DNA of 64,000 nt from Tomocerus qinae (Eukaryota; Arthropoda; Collembola; Entomobryomorpha; Tomoceridae): NCBI GenBank assembly GCA_020055645.1, contig CM034546.1, positions 29,202,001-29,266,000 of the forward strand. Reading direction: 5' to 3'. Position numbers and translations under genes: made by a program. The notes under the pieces were generated by a model. That model made no database searches and was not told the DNA's origin. It worked only from the letters and a program-made list of their open reading frames with translations. Of the stretch, positions 1-11,158 are shown in pieces. Within the stretch, counting starts at the first letter, position 1, and every line of letters begins with the position of its first letter.

Positions 1-445
1 CTATAGTTTTGATCAAAACTTATTTAAGTCTTAGTAGAAAATAGTACAATAGAATTTCATTTTCAAAGTACAAACATTTTTTGGGCCCTTAAACCTTGCC
101 ATTCAATACAAATGAGAATGGAGTGTGATTGATAGGACTAGTAGGTACTTAATAATATTAGTTTCAAACAATTCTATAGTTTCGGTCAAAAATGATTTAA
201 GTGTTAGTAAGAAATAGCACAACAGAATTTCATTTTCAAAGTAACAACATTTTTGTGGGCCCTTAAACCTAGCCATTTAATCCAAATGAGGATAGGGTGT
301 GATTGATCGGACTAGAAGTGACTTAATAAAATTAGTTTCAAACAATTCTATAGTTTCGATCAAAACTTATTTAAGTCTTAGTAGAAAATAGTACAATAGA
401 ATTTCATTTTCAAAGTACAAACATTTTTTGGGCCCTTAAACCTAG
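1..445. repeat. Tandem satellite-like repeat, about 174-base period
   Basis: The motif starting CTATAGTTT and running through a GGGCCCTTAAACC block begins at 1, 174 and 348, so a unit of about 174 bases is repeated roughly 2.5 times. The array enters from the left edge of the window and stops in the third unit just after the GGGCCC block. Copies differ by scattered substitutions. No gene is visible in it. Confidence 0.8.
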
Positions 446-537
446 ACAGACCTGTACACCATGGATATGTGCTTGGTACCAGTTAATACAAAAATAACGC
501 ATTACGAAATATGTCATCTTTATCAGACATGCTAGAT

Positions 538-740
538 TAGGTCTGCGAGCCGAGCCGAGCCACTGGCCTCCAATAACATTGAGCGAGCCGAGCCAGATCC
601 TCAGAAAACTTTTTGGTGAGCCGACCCGAGCCGAGCCAGCAATTAAAAAACAATTTGGCGCGAGCCGAGCCAGGTCTATCAAAATATTTCGACCGAGCCA
701 AGCCAGGTCCATGGCTCGGCTCGGCCCGCTAAAAAATCGA
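538..740. repeat. GC-rich simple-motif repeat (GAGCCGAGCC)
   Basis: A locally GC-rich block made of imperfect repeats of GAGCCGAGCC on the plus strand, mixed with near-complementary versions such as GGCTCGGCTC near 712-725. The open frame across it on the minus strand is repeat-driven and low in complexity, so I do not call a gene. Confidence 0.6.
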
Positions 741-829
741 GCCACTAATGGTTAAGAAACCGGTAGGCGGAACGAAATTTTACCTGAACCTGTTTAAAAG
801 GTACTTTACTATTATACTGAACATCAGCC

Positions 830-1412
830 TGCATTTCACGAACATAACGATATAATCTTTACAAACTCTATAGAAGATTTAGAAGCTATGATGTCATGGT
901 ATTATAATGTGCACAACTTTTTGGAATCTAGGAACCTTAGTCATTTATTAAAAGACAGATTTCTAAATATCAACTCCGTAAAGTCTAATCTAAGAAGTGA
1001 TAAGTTAAGACTAAATGTTGAAAACATCGCTCTAATGAAGGACCACCCGAAATGTATGTACAATTTAGTTAAGGACAAAATTGGCACCGAGCCTTACTTA
1101 AATACAAATATGTCATGGCGTATAAAAAGACTCATAGCCCAACTTAGAATGAATTGTAATTATATAACGATAGATAGGAAATCTTACTGGCTCAATTATT
1201 CACGAATGGGGGGATACAAAAATGTCTACCATGTAATTTTTGAATGCCCCCATTACGCGAATGCTAGAAAGAAATATCTTGTAGAAGCCAGGAACACTTC
1301 AAGGGAAAACTTCTTAACCATATTTAAGAATATGTCAATCTCAAACGCTGCCCGTGTGTACATGTTTTTTAAAATAGCTATTAAGACAAGGAATTTTATC
1401 TTAAATTACTAA
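830..1412 (+). pseudogene. Non-LTR retrotransposon 3'-end remnant
   Basis: The 174-residue open frame (ATG at 888, with coding-like sequence in the same frame upstream to about 830) resembles the extreme C-terminus of LINE polyproteins, after the reverse transcriptase. It has a helical basic stretch followed by a Cys/His knuckle-like motif (YHVIFECPHY, about residues 114-123). The first Cys pair of the usual knuckle seems to be missing. The piece at 53611-53949 in this window has the same layout with the pair intact, so the two belong to the same broad type. EN and RT domains are absent, so this is a 5'-truncated fragment. It directly precedes the viral remnant at 1475. Confidence 0.6.
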
Positions 1413-1474
1413 GACTAGGTAAATTAATTAAGTAATTATTACTATTAAAATATAATTTGTAGCATAATAATATA

Positions 1475-1945
1475 ATGATACGATATGATTGTGTGTTGTG
1501 TGCCGAAACAATCAATAAACTCCTAACTACCTACCTAGAAGCTATGATGTGCGATAATTGTATTGTTGTCTATGATGATTGCATGGGAGAGTTTCAGCGA
1601 CCCTTAGATTCCTACATTAAAAAGGTTTTTACTAGAAAGGTAAATCATGGGAACAGGGGTGTTATTATAATGTTACAGAACCCTTTCTGTAAGAATCTTG
1701 TTGAAATATCGAGGAATGCAACGTATTTGGTTGTAGGCAACTTTCCGTATGATAAGGGTATAGTTAGTAATATAGCAAGAAAGGTATCCCCTGCTAATAC
1801 AGCTTACATAGTTGATGCATATAATAAAGTAAATGAGAAAGGGTACGGTTTTCTTATATTTGATAACGCTATAAAGACTCCACCTAAGTATAGGATAAGG
1901 AGCAGCTTTTTTCCCGAGAACATGTTGATCTTTAGGCCATTATAA
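1475..1945 (+). pseudogene. Packaging-ATPase fragment (A32-like), endogenous Polinton/adintovirus remnant
   Basis: This 156-residue frame resembles the C-terminal half of the FtsK/A32-like ATPase that packages DNA in Polintons/Mavericks, adintoviruses and related large DNA viruses. Visible marks are a Walker-B-like hydrophobic stretch ending in two acidic residues (IVVYDDCMGEF, about residues 30-40), a downstream segment with the expected sensor-type Q-N pair (LQNPF) and a conserved-looking C-terminal block rich in Arg and aromatic residues. The Walker A half is missing; the sequence upstream is LINE remnant and non-coding. It overlaps the next ORF by one base, as in compact viral genomes. 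The assignment is by family pattern, not by search. It is an old endogenous copy, incomplete and presumably inactive. Confidence 0.6.
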
Positions 1946-2406
1946 TGGAAGGGGTCGAGCAAGAAGCATCTTTCTTAAATAAGCTCGTTGTTAGTAAGAC
2001 TACGAAAAGGAAAACTCTTATAATAAAAGCAAAGCAAGATCAGCTTACTGCGATTGTAGAGTGCCTTTTGAATATAGAAAATCTAGAACTAACAACTGAG
2101 GGGAAAAAGTGTTTGAGGAAATATAAAAGTATATTGAATAAGTTTAACAAGTCCAAGTTTACATTGCTCAAGTTGACAAAGTTTATAGTAAAGAACATTT
2201 TGTTTGTTAAGGGGGAAAGACTCCTGCAAGCTTTGGTTTTAATTCCTGAAATCAATTGGAAACTCAATGGACAGTTTGTCTATAGAGGTAAACTTGTTGA
2301 AGGGGGAAACATTGTAGATTTGGTTTCGTTTGCTACAAAACGTTTACTACCAAATCAAGCTAGGGAGTTAAACTACCTGGTCTCAATATTTTATTCAAGC
2401 CATTAA
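1945..2406 (+). pseudogene. Small virion-type ORF of the same Polinton/adintovirus remnant
   Basis: A 153-residue frame that starts on the last base of the ATPase fragment, a start overlap typical of viral gene arrays. Its middle (a CLLN motif followed by a Leu/Lys-rich helix, about residues 35-70) resembles the small basic protein often found in adintovirus and Polinton gene clusters, sometimes called protein X-like. That protein's function is poorly established. The frame closes at 2406. The +1 frame stays open to a stop at 2543-2545 and holds about 50 further plausible codons, ending in a Lys-rich tail. This suggests either a frameshift near the poly-A run at 2404-2412 or the end of another ORF. 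Confidence 0.45.
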
Positions 2407-2744
2407 AAAAAACTTCTTGCCTAGAGAACTTGTTTCTTCTCATGTACATGCATTGGTGTGTGAGGATGTTGAAAATGAAATAGAACCTCCTAAGAAAATG
2501 AAAAAAAATAATACAGCAGGTTGGAAAAGATTCACGTTTGATTAAAAAGCTGTGTACTGTTTGTGTATTACTCTACAGTGCACGGTGAATAAGAAATAGG
2601 AGTGAATTAGATTGTATAGAGCAAAGTCCCGGCTACTAATGTGAGATGGCTGGGCAACGATAAGTTTTCATGTAAATAGTTTTTGTGTGTAGATAAAACA
2701 AAATGATCTGGCCTTGTAATTTTTGTGTTTGTGTATATTTATTT

Positions 2745-3170
2745 ATTCATAACTTACATATGTATTCATAACTTACATATTTATTAATAACTTACAGTTA
2801 TAAGATACATATATAGTTATAAGATGCATATATAGTTATAAGATGCATATATAGTTATAAGATTCATATATAGCTATAAGATGCATATATAGTTATAAGA
2901 TGCATATATAGTTATAAGATGCATACATAGTTATAAGATGCATATATAGTTATAAGATGCATATATAGTTATAAGATGCATATATATTTATAAGATGCAT
3001 ATATAGTTATAAGATGCATATATGGTTATAAGATGCATATATATTTATAAGATGCATATATAGTTATAAGATGCATATATAGTTATGATGCATATATAGT
3101 TATATGATGCATATATATTTATAAGTTACATATAAAGTTATAAGATGCATATATAGTTATAGGATGCGTA
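2745..3170. repeat. 19-base minisatellite
   Basis: About 22 imperfect head-to-tail copies of a 19-base AT-rich unit (ATATATAGTTATAAGATGC), ending just before the fold-back element at 3328. Minor variants include ATATTTATAAG and a two-base-shorter copy near 3086. Confidence 0.9.
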
Positions 3171-4125
3171 CAATAACGAATACAACGAAGGAATAGGTAG
3201 AAGAAAACGAATATAGAACGGTTTGGGACGACATGAAACGTTGATGACGTAGGTTAGGTTGATGTAGATGAGATTAAAGGTGTAAGTAGTGTATGGAAGG
3301 AAGTTTAGACATTGTGGTATACTGTTATAGACAGAAATTATTTGATATAGGAAAATAAAAAACCCGAGGTTTTCAAAAAACATTGCTAAGTACTTTTTTA
3401 TGTCCGCTTTAGGGAAGTGAACTACCATCTTTGGTCAAAAAAATTAATTTTTCTGTACTTCGGGGGCTATGTTAAAAAACGCCTCCAAATCGGAATATGA
3501 AATAGTTCCGAAACTACTAAACCGATTTGGATGAAACTTGGACCAGATGTCGACCATTACCATATCTCGGGTCGTTTTTTGAATTTGTGAAAAATTCGCA
3601 TTTCTTCCCTTTCAAAATTACGAAATAAATTTTGAAATAGGCGGTTTTTCCTACAAGGAATATTTTTATCAAAATTCTAATGGATTAAAATTAAAGCCCT
3701 TTATAAATTATGGTTAATGGACAGAAATGGATTTTCGAAATTGTTGACCTCTACGAGATGTCAGAGGTCAAATTTCATTTTTCGTAGAAAAATGCCCATG
3801 TAAGGTGTCGTTCGTAAGCTAAAAATGTAGTAAAGGCCAAATAATTACATATTTTGGCAACCGAGGACTTTATAAAGAGGTCAAAGGTCATGTTTGTCAA
3901 AATTGGATTATCTGATGCACGAGCTATGCCGCTAAGTAGGGAATCCGGCATTTGGGTACATACTAGCCATAACCCATTTTTAACATAGGCTTGTGTCTGC
4001 TCCAGTGCCTAGCTACTACAAGACAAATGTCTTTTGCTTTACTACCAATTTACATACTAGTCTATATCTGTTTGCTTACACAATATAATATAATTGATCT
4101 ATAGCATCGTAACCTTATATTGTCA

Positions 4126-4255
4126 GCTTAATATTACAACGTGACAAGCCATTTTATCATGGCTGCGACTATGTAACAAACATATCTTCTTATACAATGG
4201 TTTGTTTCAAAATCACAGACATGATAAAATGGCTTGTCACGTTGTAATATTAAGC
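4126..4255. repeat. Hairpin with arms of about 35 bases inside the fold-back element
   Basis: The sequence from 4126 (GCTTAATATTACAACGTGAC and on) is repeated in inverted orientation up to 4255, with about 55 bases between the arms. It could be a small MITE or a relic of a previous terminus. Confidence 0.75.
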
Positions 4256-5111
4256 AGACGATATGCGTCGTCAAAATAGAAAGCTGACGATAAAAATGTT
4301 ATTACATCGAAGTGAAGAAGATAAGATCAATTGTCAAATTTAATAAAAATTTTGGCGCTTTTTAAATATGTAACTGCATGCCTTGCCGCTTGTTCCTGCA
4401 AAAAGTATTTTTTTCACTAACTCTTTGTAAACCCTTTGTTTTTCAAAAACCACTTGTTGGGCTTCAAAACATTGTTGTTTATGATTAATGCCACTCATTA
4501 ATATCACTATTTCACAAATAATGGTGGCAGAGAACAGTGTTACCAGATTTTCTTTAGCGAATTTAAATATCCTGACAATCAAAAGCCATTTACCAACCCG
4601 CGCCAACCGGGCGCGTCTTGGTAAATGCTTTTAGGTATCAAAAAGCCATATTTGGCACTGGCACTATCCTATGCAAAAATGTCAAAAATTTACGTTTTTG
4701 ATGAAAAAGAAGCAAAAATTACGTAAATATTTTTAAATTCGCATTCTTACATGCTGCTACATAAATAAGTGACAAAATCAAAAAAAATGTACCTATTCGG
4801 CGCAACGAGAGAAAATTGTAGGATTGAACTTTTGTTGATCAGTAAAGATTTCATGAATATTTTGTAATTTTGCTTTAGCGGTTTAGTGACAGTTAAGAAA
4901 GAAAGGTTTGTTAATTAGCCTTCGGCTAATAGGGTTTGAATGCATTTCCACCAAATTTTAAAGAGATTTTTAACAATTATACTAGATTATTGGCAATAAT
5001 AATGTTTTGATTCGGAGAAAATTTGGATATTTCAACTTGTTTCGACGAAAACTAATATTGTTCTGATTTTTAATGATCAAGTTACTTCATAGTAACCGAT
5101 GCAATCTCATT

Positions 5112-5346
5112 CAGGGAACAAAAAAGGACCTTTTTTGCCTTTTACCTTTTTTGCCTTTTTTATAAAAAAGGTAGGAGTAAGATTTTAAAAAAGCAGTCCT
5201 TTTTTGCCTTTTTACCTTTTTTGATGTAGCAGAGTGCCCCATTTACTTCACTTTACATGTAAATAAGGTAAAAAAGGTAAAAAGGACTGCTTTTTTAGAA
5301 AAAGTAGTACTTTTTACCTTTTTTGTAAAAAAGTTATAGTTCCCTG
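5112..5346. mobile_element. hAT-like MITE with 8-base target duplication
   Basis: The element starts CAGGGAAC and ends GTTCCCTG. It is flanked on both sides by the identical 8-mer ATCTCATT (5104-5111 and 5347-5354). An 8-base duplication with CAGGG-type ends fits the hAT superfamily. The interior is an inverted arrangement of AAAAAGGTAAAAAGG-type tracts with no coding capacity. A related T/A-rich stretch with the same GGTAAAAA words lies at about 16110-16180. Confidence 0.85.
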
Positions 5347-6221
5347 ATCTCATTTAAGCATATTTAAGTATATTATAAGTATTTTAGAATACTTGTAAGT
5401 ATTTTAAGTATAGGGTTTAATTTAAGTATTACACTTGCCATTTAAGTATACCTAGTAACCCTGGCAGAGAAGCAAACAGATATAGACTAGTATGTAAATT
5501 GGTAGTAAAGCAAAAGACATTTGTCTTGTAGTAGCTAGGCACTGGAGCAGACACAAGCCTATGTTAAAAATGGGTTATGGCTAGTATGTACCCAAATGCC
5601 GGATTCCCTACTTAGCGGCATAGCTCGTGCATCAGATAATCCAATTTTGACAAACATGACCTTTGACCTCTTTATAAAGTCCTCGGTTGCCAAAATATGT
5701 AATTATTTGGCCTTTACTACATTTTTAGCTTACGAACGACACCTTGCATGGGCATTTTTCTACGAAAAATGAAATTTGACCTCTGACATCTCGTAGAGGT
5801 CAACAATTTCGAAAATCCATTTCTGTCCATTAACCATAATTTATAAAGGGCTTTAATTTTAATCCATTAGAATTTTGATAAAAATATTCCTTGTAGGAAA
5901 AACCGCCTATTTCAAAATTTATTTCGTAATTTTGAAAGGGAAGAAATGCGAATTTTTCACAAATTCAAAAAACGACCCGAGATATGGTAATGGTCGACAT
6001 CTGGTCCAAGTTTCATCCAAATCGGTTTAGTAGTTTCGGAACTATTTCATATTCCGATTTGGAGGCGTTTTTTAACATAGCCCCCGAAGTACAGAAAAAT
6101 TAATTTTTTTGACCAAAGATGGTAGTTCACTTCCCTAAAGCGGACATAAAAAAGTACTTAGCAATGTTTTTTGAACACCTCGGGTTTTTTATTTTCCTAT
6201 ATCAAATAATTTCTGTCTATA

Positions 6222-7805
6222 GTAACTACATGGAATGAGAGACACAGCAATGGACTCCACATAGAAAAATTTCTCAGCGCACTCACACCCCTGATTATCG
6301 TGTTTATCGTGTTTTACGGTGTTTTTGACCGTTTTTAGCATGTTTTACGTGGTTTGTTCTTAGTTTTTGTTAGTTTTTTGTTGGTTTTTTGAAGTTTTTG
6401 TTAGTTTTGTCTTAGTTTTTATTAGTTTTGCGTTGGTTTTTGTTATGTTCATCTTTTGTCATGTTTTTGTTTGTTTCGATAGAATTATTGTTGATTAATT
6501 TACAATTTAAATAAAGTTTACTAATATTTTATTTTAATTACACAAAAGTTATCCAATTATTTTCTAAAACGGTTACTTTTTCTAAATTTTTGTTGCTACT
6601 TTTATAGAATTTTGTTAGTGTAGCTTAGAAAAGTTTCTCAGACTATAAAATTATAGCTATTACTGCTATATTTTTTATTTTACATACTTATGACTGTTTG
6701 ATTTACGACTTAAGTCTATATCAAACTATTGAACTCACTTTAGTTGCCACACTCCGTCCTCGGCATAGGTACCCAACGCTCATCGGCCGTCGCATGACAA
6801 CTTTTCATCGTAATGATTACTCAAACCCACTTGCAGACGCACTCTTAATTCAGAAAGACTTGACGGAGCATGTCGTTACATATTTTCAATATAGCAGATG
6901 AAGTGTGCTTATATAGATATAGTGATACTATATACTCGGAGAGGAAACCGAACAGCAGTAAATCACTTATACTAGTGTAGGCAGAAGTAAGGTCTCAGTC
7001 GCCAGCGAGCATTCAAACGAGCAACATCTCCTCCGCTCCTGCTTAGCTTTGCTTTTCCCCGCCATCTTGCTTTGCTTCCCCCCCACCACCACCACCGCGC
7101 CACCTCTGTTGTATGGGAGAACTAATTTTTCGTAGCAGACCCCTTAGTACCACTCTACTTATATTCCGAAAATATTGTATACAAGGATAGAAGTAACTTT
7201 CGAAATGGGATAGATTTTATAGTAATCACTTTGCATATTGGTTTTCAGGGAAATGTAACAAAAATAAGGATGTTGTATTCCTACAATGCAACGTTTACAA
7301 CAAAACAAGAGACGGATGAAAGATTTATTTAATTAAATGCAATAATGTGATACTATCTGTACAATCATTTATTTTTTATCATTAGTTGTATGAGCATCTG
7401 GTGAAGTGGAGTGGAAATGTACTACCTATATAGAACATTCCACTGAATAATGAAATCCTAACATTCTAAACATCTCTAATCTAATTAGTACCTAAAAGGG
7501 GCATTTAATAATTCCTATTTTAAAGTTAGAATAAGAATTCTTAAATGCGCCTTCGATATTTGAAGTGTAAGATATTAGATGTAAGTAAGCAGGCACGTAT
7601 CTAGAAATTAGACAATGGAGGGGCGGAACCAAAAATAATTACAAAAATGAGACATATTCGCTCAAAGCGCGAATAAGTTTTGCACATTTTGGCCTTTTTG
7701 AGAAAAAACTTTTATTTTTCTCAAATTTAGGGGGGAGCTCTGCGCCCCCCCCCCCCGGCTCCCTACTGAAAGTGCTTGAAAGTAAGCGTGGCACTTATTT
7801 TCGCT
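6222..7805. other. Intergenic, no gene recognised
   Basis: Holds a T/G-rich low-complexity tract (6290-6480) with words such as TAGTTTTTGTTAG. The short frames at 6698 and elsewhere look random. A moderately repeated-looking segment at about 7590-7770 begins GGCACGTATC and ends in a C-rich run; a similar start recurs at 16661, suggesting a dispersed short element. Confidence 0.5.
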
Positions 7806-9456
7806 TTACAGATTTGCAGAAGAAATAAGAAGGGTTGTTGTAATGTTAAGACTAAGGTCAAAACAGTCTAATGTATGTTTGTGATTCAACACTTGAAAAA
7901 CTCCGTATTGAACACCAAAGACTTTGGTGCTGACAAGCTTTTGTTTACAGTATTTCTTACCATGGCCAAAGAATGGTAACTCCATTCGTAATGCATTCAG
8001 AGTATCCTGTGAACTTTTGTAACAAATGGAACACGAGAACAACATGAGAATGAGACCAATACCAGTTCCAAGATATAATGTAATCAGTAGAACAATTTTG
8101 TTTAGGTCTTCATTTGGATTTTGCTGTATTAGAGCAAATAGAGTAATTGATGGAGTAATCACCAAGGAAAATACTATTAATGGGACAAATTTTATGTCAA
8201 GGCATTCGTTGAATATTGTATTTAGAATACGTAATCCATTAAAGGTTCTGATTTTCTCTTCTAGAGAGGCATCACTTTTCCTGAAAAATATTTTCTTAGT
8301 GAATGCTTTTTTTTAGAAAATGTTAAAGAAATATGTTTGACAATTAATCAAAGTTTTTCACCTTATCATAAGCAGATACGAGCACGTTCTTGCTGAGTAT
8401 GTAAAAGTTAATGTATTAAGGACAGTCATCAATATGCTACCTGGGACTGATATAACCCAACATTGAACGGCAGCCAATAAACTTTCCATCTTTTTTAATT
8501 GGAAAAAGTCCAAGTCTTTAACGCTATGACCAACAGCATGTTTTCCCAAAACCACGTAGAACAGGGAATACAAAATTAGCACAATGGGAGGGATGTAGAT
8601 TCCTAGAAGGTATTTCGATAACCACACTTCCCAGAAAACAAACACTTTGATTCCTGGTGTACGCCAACCTTAAAAAATCCAACATAGTTTATCTGATTTA
8701 CTATTATTATATCAGTTTCACTCTTATTAACCCATATTGTACAATACTGTATTTATTTATGTAACTAAGTTTCAAAGGGCTAAGACATCATTCATATAGC
8801 CAAAACAAACTATGAAAAATTTAGTTGAGAATATCGTTGCCGGGGGTTTAAGCATTAGCCCCAAAGCCCGCATCAATACATACGTGACATTGTATTGTTA
8901 CTTTTTAGGTAATTAATTAATCATAATTGATAATCAACGTCACACATATTATTATGGTTTTATTTTTAACATTTTTACCTTTACTTAAAATTGAGTATCC
9001 TTTCAGATTGAGTTGATTTAAAACATGTACAATTTCAGACGATTTGGTCAAAAAATTAGACAAAACATTGCTCACGTTTATATGAATCAGTAGACAAATA
9101 AGAATTAAAACAGCTTCGATATTAAAATTCTCTCTGGATCGAAGGAATACTCCGAATTGCATCAGTTCGTAAGCAATTAAAATACACGAAGAGTATTTTT
9201 GAACTCTTAGAAGAAACGATGCTGGAATTGTGTGGAATTGTTTTGAAGAATTTTTAAATTTTATTGGAAGATATCCCAAAGAAGTGTTGAAATAGAAGCC
9301 AATCCAATTTAGAATTTCGTTTCCACAGTAGCTCGGCAGATCTGGTATAATACTACTTACTTTTCTTGAGACATTCTTGATGAGTTTGCTGAGTTTTTTA
9401 AATTTAAGATTCCTGAGTTTTAGTTTTGTGCTAGTAGTGAATTCATTAAATTTCAT
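7806..9456 (-). CDS. Seven-transmembrane chemoreceptor-like protein (gustatory-receptor type), 3 exons
   Basis: Spliced model on the minus strand: exon 1 9456-8985, exon 2 8668-8362, exon 3 8280-7806. Introns are 8984-8669 (GTAAAG...AAG, phase 1) and 8361-8281 (GTGAAA...CAG, phase 2). The exons total 1254 bases and join in frame to 417 residues, the usual size of arthropod gustatory receptors. Several hydrophobic segments of 18-23 residues are visible in all three exons, with a Lys/Arg-rich N-terminus and a C-terminal pair of hydrophobic stretches. The usual TYhL signature of insect gustatory receptors is not evident, so the subfamily is uncertain. A good acceptor (TTTTTTTAG) lies five bases before the ATG, so a non-coding or additional first exon is possible. 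The piece at 54926-55222 has a similar C-terminus. Confidence 0.65.
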
Positions 9457-11158
9457 GCAATCTAAAAAAAATGATAAATTCCTTTAAATAATTTAAAATT
9501 TGCTTTAAAAGGTTTAAAATTCAACCTGTGAAGTATTATAAAATATGGCACATACCCATACTATAACTCGACTAAATTGTGTTCGATCGAAGTTTAATTG
9601 TAAAGTGAAGCACAACCTGGAGATGATTCTGCTTTGGTAACAGTACAGCTCCTATTAAGAGGTAATTTATTTTTCCAGCAGCTGATACACACTGAAGTCA
9701 CTATTTCTAACAAGCTAGTCAATAGGTCTAGTCCGACTCTTGGGTTTTAATATTCTGTGCATGAATGGTAAATTATAATGTGTTGAACGTTGTAAACTAC
9801 TTTTTAGGATTGACCAATCTGTCTGTCTGTTAGCACGGTAACTTTCGAACGTAATGTGAAGTAAATAGTTCAAAATTTTTCAATTGGTCAAAATTAAAAT
9901 TGAAAATGTGCAAAATTGGACACGTGCCCTTACCGGGAGATTAGTCTGAAAAGAGAAAAGCAATAAATTTGCCAATCTATCAACCTACCTATGTATATCT
10001 GGCAGGAAGAGCCTAAATGTGCAAGCAAGCGTTATGCAATAAAAATTGCATAAAACATTGAAGTAAACTCTGGGATATGGCTTTGAAATTAAACCAAATA
10101 TTGACGGGCAAACCTCTTGAAATTCTTTAGGAGTAGTAATCCTAATAAGGGTCTAGTGGTAACTAAAAATAGTTGTACGTTCGTTTAAATGTTGTCTTTG
10201 TTGAACACTTTCTTGAAAATAACTAAAAAGCCTACTACTATTATGTAGAGTTGATAAAACTAACCTCAATATAAACATTATTAAGTCTCATTTCCGTTCC
10301 ACACGCAAGGCCGCAGCGAGGGTTACCGGGGCACGTGGCCGGGGTCGCGGGTCGCCAAGGGTCGCCGGCCCCCCACCCGAAATCGAGAAAAATAACGAAA
10401 TCTTTGTCTAAAATCGCTAAAAAATTTTCTCGGTGCCCCCACCCACCCCCTTTCCCCCGAAATTTTTCTCTGGCTGCGGCCCTGTCCACACGTGTATTCA
10501 TTTCTTAATAAAATAATAGAGGCGGAAGGCGGAAGCGAGACAATTGATGCATAATTCCAATTAAGACTTGGTGTTTGTGTTGTAAAATAATAATACGTAA
10601 TTCAATCCACTGATCCAGAGATAGTTACTTCAACTTCAATTTTACTTTTGAATTATTGACGCGCTGACAGAATTCCCAAGATTACAATTTTCTTGAGACG
10701 AGACTCATTTAAATTTTAACGAGTAAATTTTAACGTACAGGCCACTAGTATAGGCATAGGTAAGCATTTAAGTAATTTATTGCTTTATGCATTCATGTCA
10801 ATGCCAATAGTAATGGGATACACGCCTTCTCGCTTTAGAGACTTGTATATTATATATAGAATGCAGTCTTACACAGGGTTTTATTTTAGCGTGCTTTTTT
10901 ACAATTTAGGCTGTCTAAAATGCACACACAGCACATAATATCATTACGATGTGATAGATCAATTGTAATAGATTGAATAAACATTCTAGAATATATTAAT
11001 TTTATATCCTTTTTTTGCAAAATGGATAAGTGCAAAATTGGAAAACAAGTAACCCTTTTGTTTTTGCTGTTTTAGTTTTGTGAGGTCTTAAGGTGTATAA
11101 AACGATGATTCTTTCGATGATTCTTCTACCTACGGACCTACAAATACTTAAGAATATA
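9457..11158. other. Intergenic, no gene recognised
   Basis: AT-rich sequence with one locally GC-rich patch (10300-10500) that gives a spurious Gly/Ala-rich minus-strand frame. No splice-supported coding segment or RNA gene was seen. Confidence 0.5.

Larger units (their letters stand above)
3328..6219. mobile_element. Fold-back DNA element with 750-base terminal inverted repeats
   Basis: Left arm 3328-4077 and right arm 5470-6219 are near-identical reverse complements, both 750 bases, beginning TAGACAG and ending CTGTCTA. Both ends are flanked by TA (3326-3327 and 6220-6221), consistent with a TA target duplication. The arms differ by only a few bases, so the insertion is probably young or the arms are being homogenised. 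The 1.39-kb centre holds no recognisable transposase. The 88-residue minus-strand frame at 4340-4606 matches nothing I recognise. The centre carries a smaller hairpin (4126-4255) and a nested hAT-like MITE (5112-5346). Likely a non-autonomous element of a TA-targeting superfamily. Confidence 0.85.

Noticed and set aside
4340-4606. 88-residue minus frame in the fold-back centre, considered as a transposase remnant
   Set aside because: No DDE-type motif or known domain; composition not distinct from random AT-rich frames.
10241-10501. 86-residue Gly/Ala-rich minus frame
   Set aside because: Caused by a local GC-rich patch; no domain, no conserved-looking ends.
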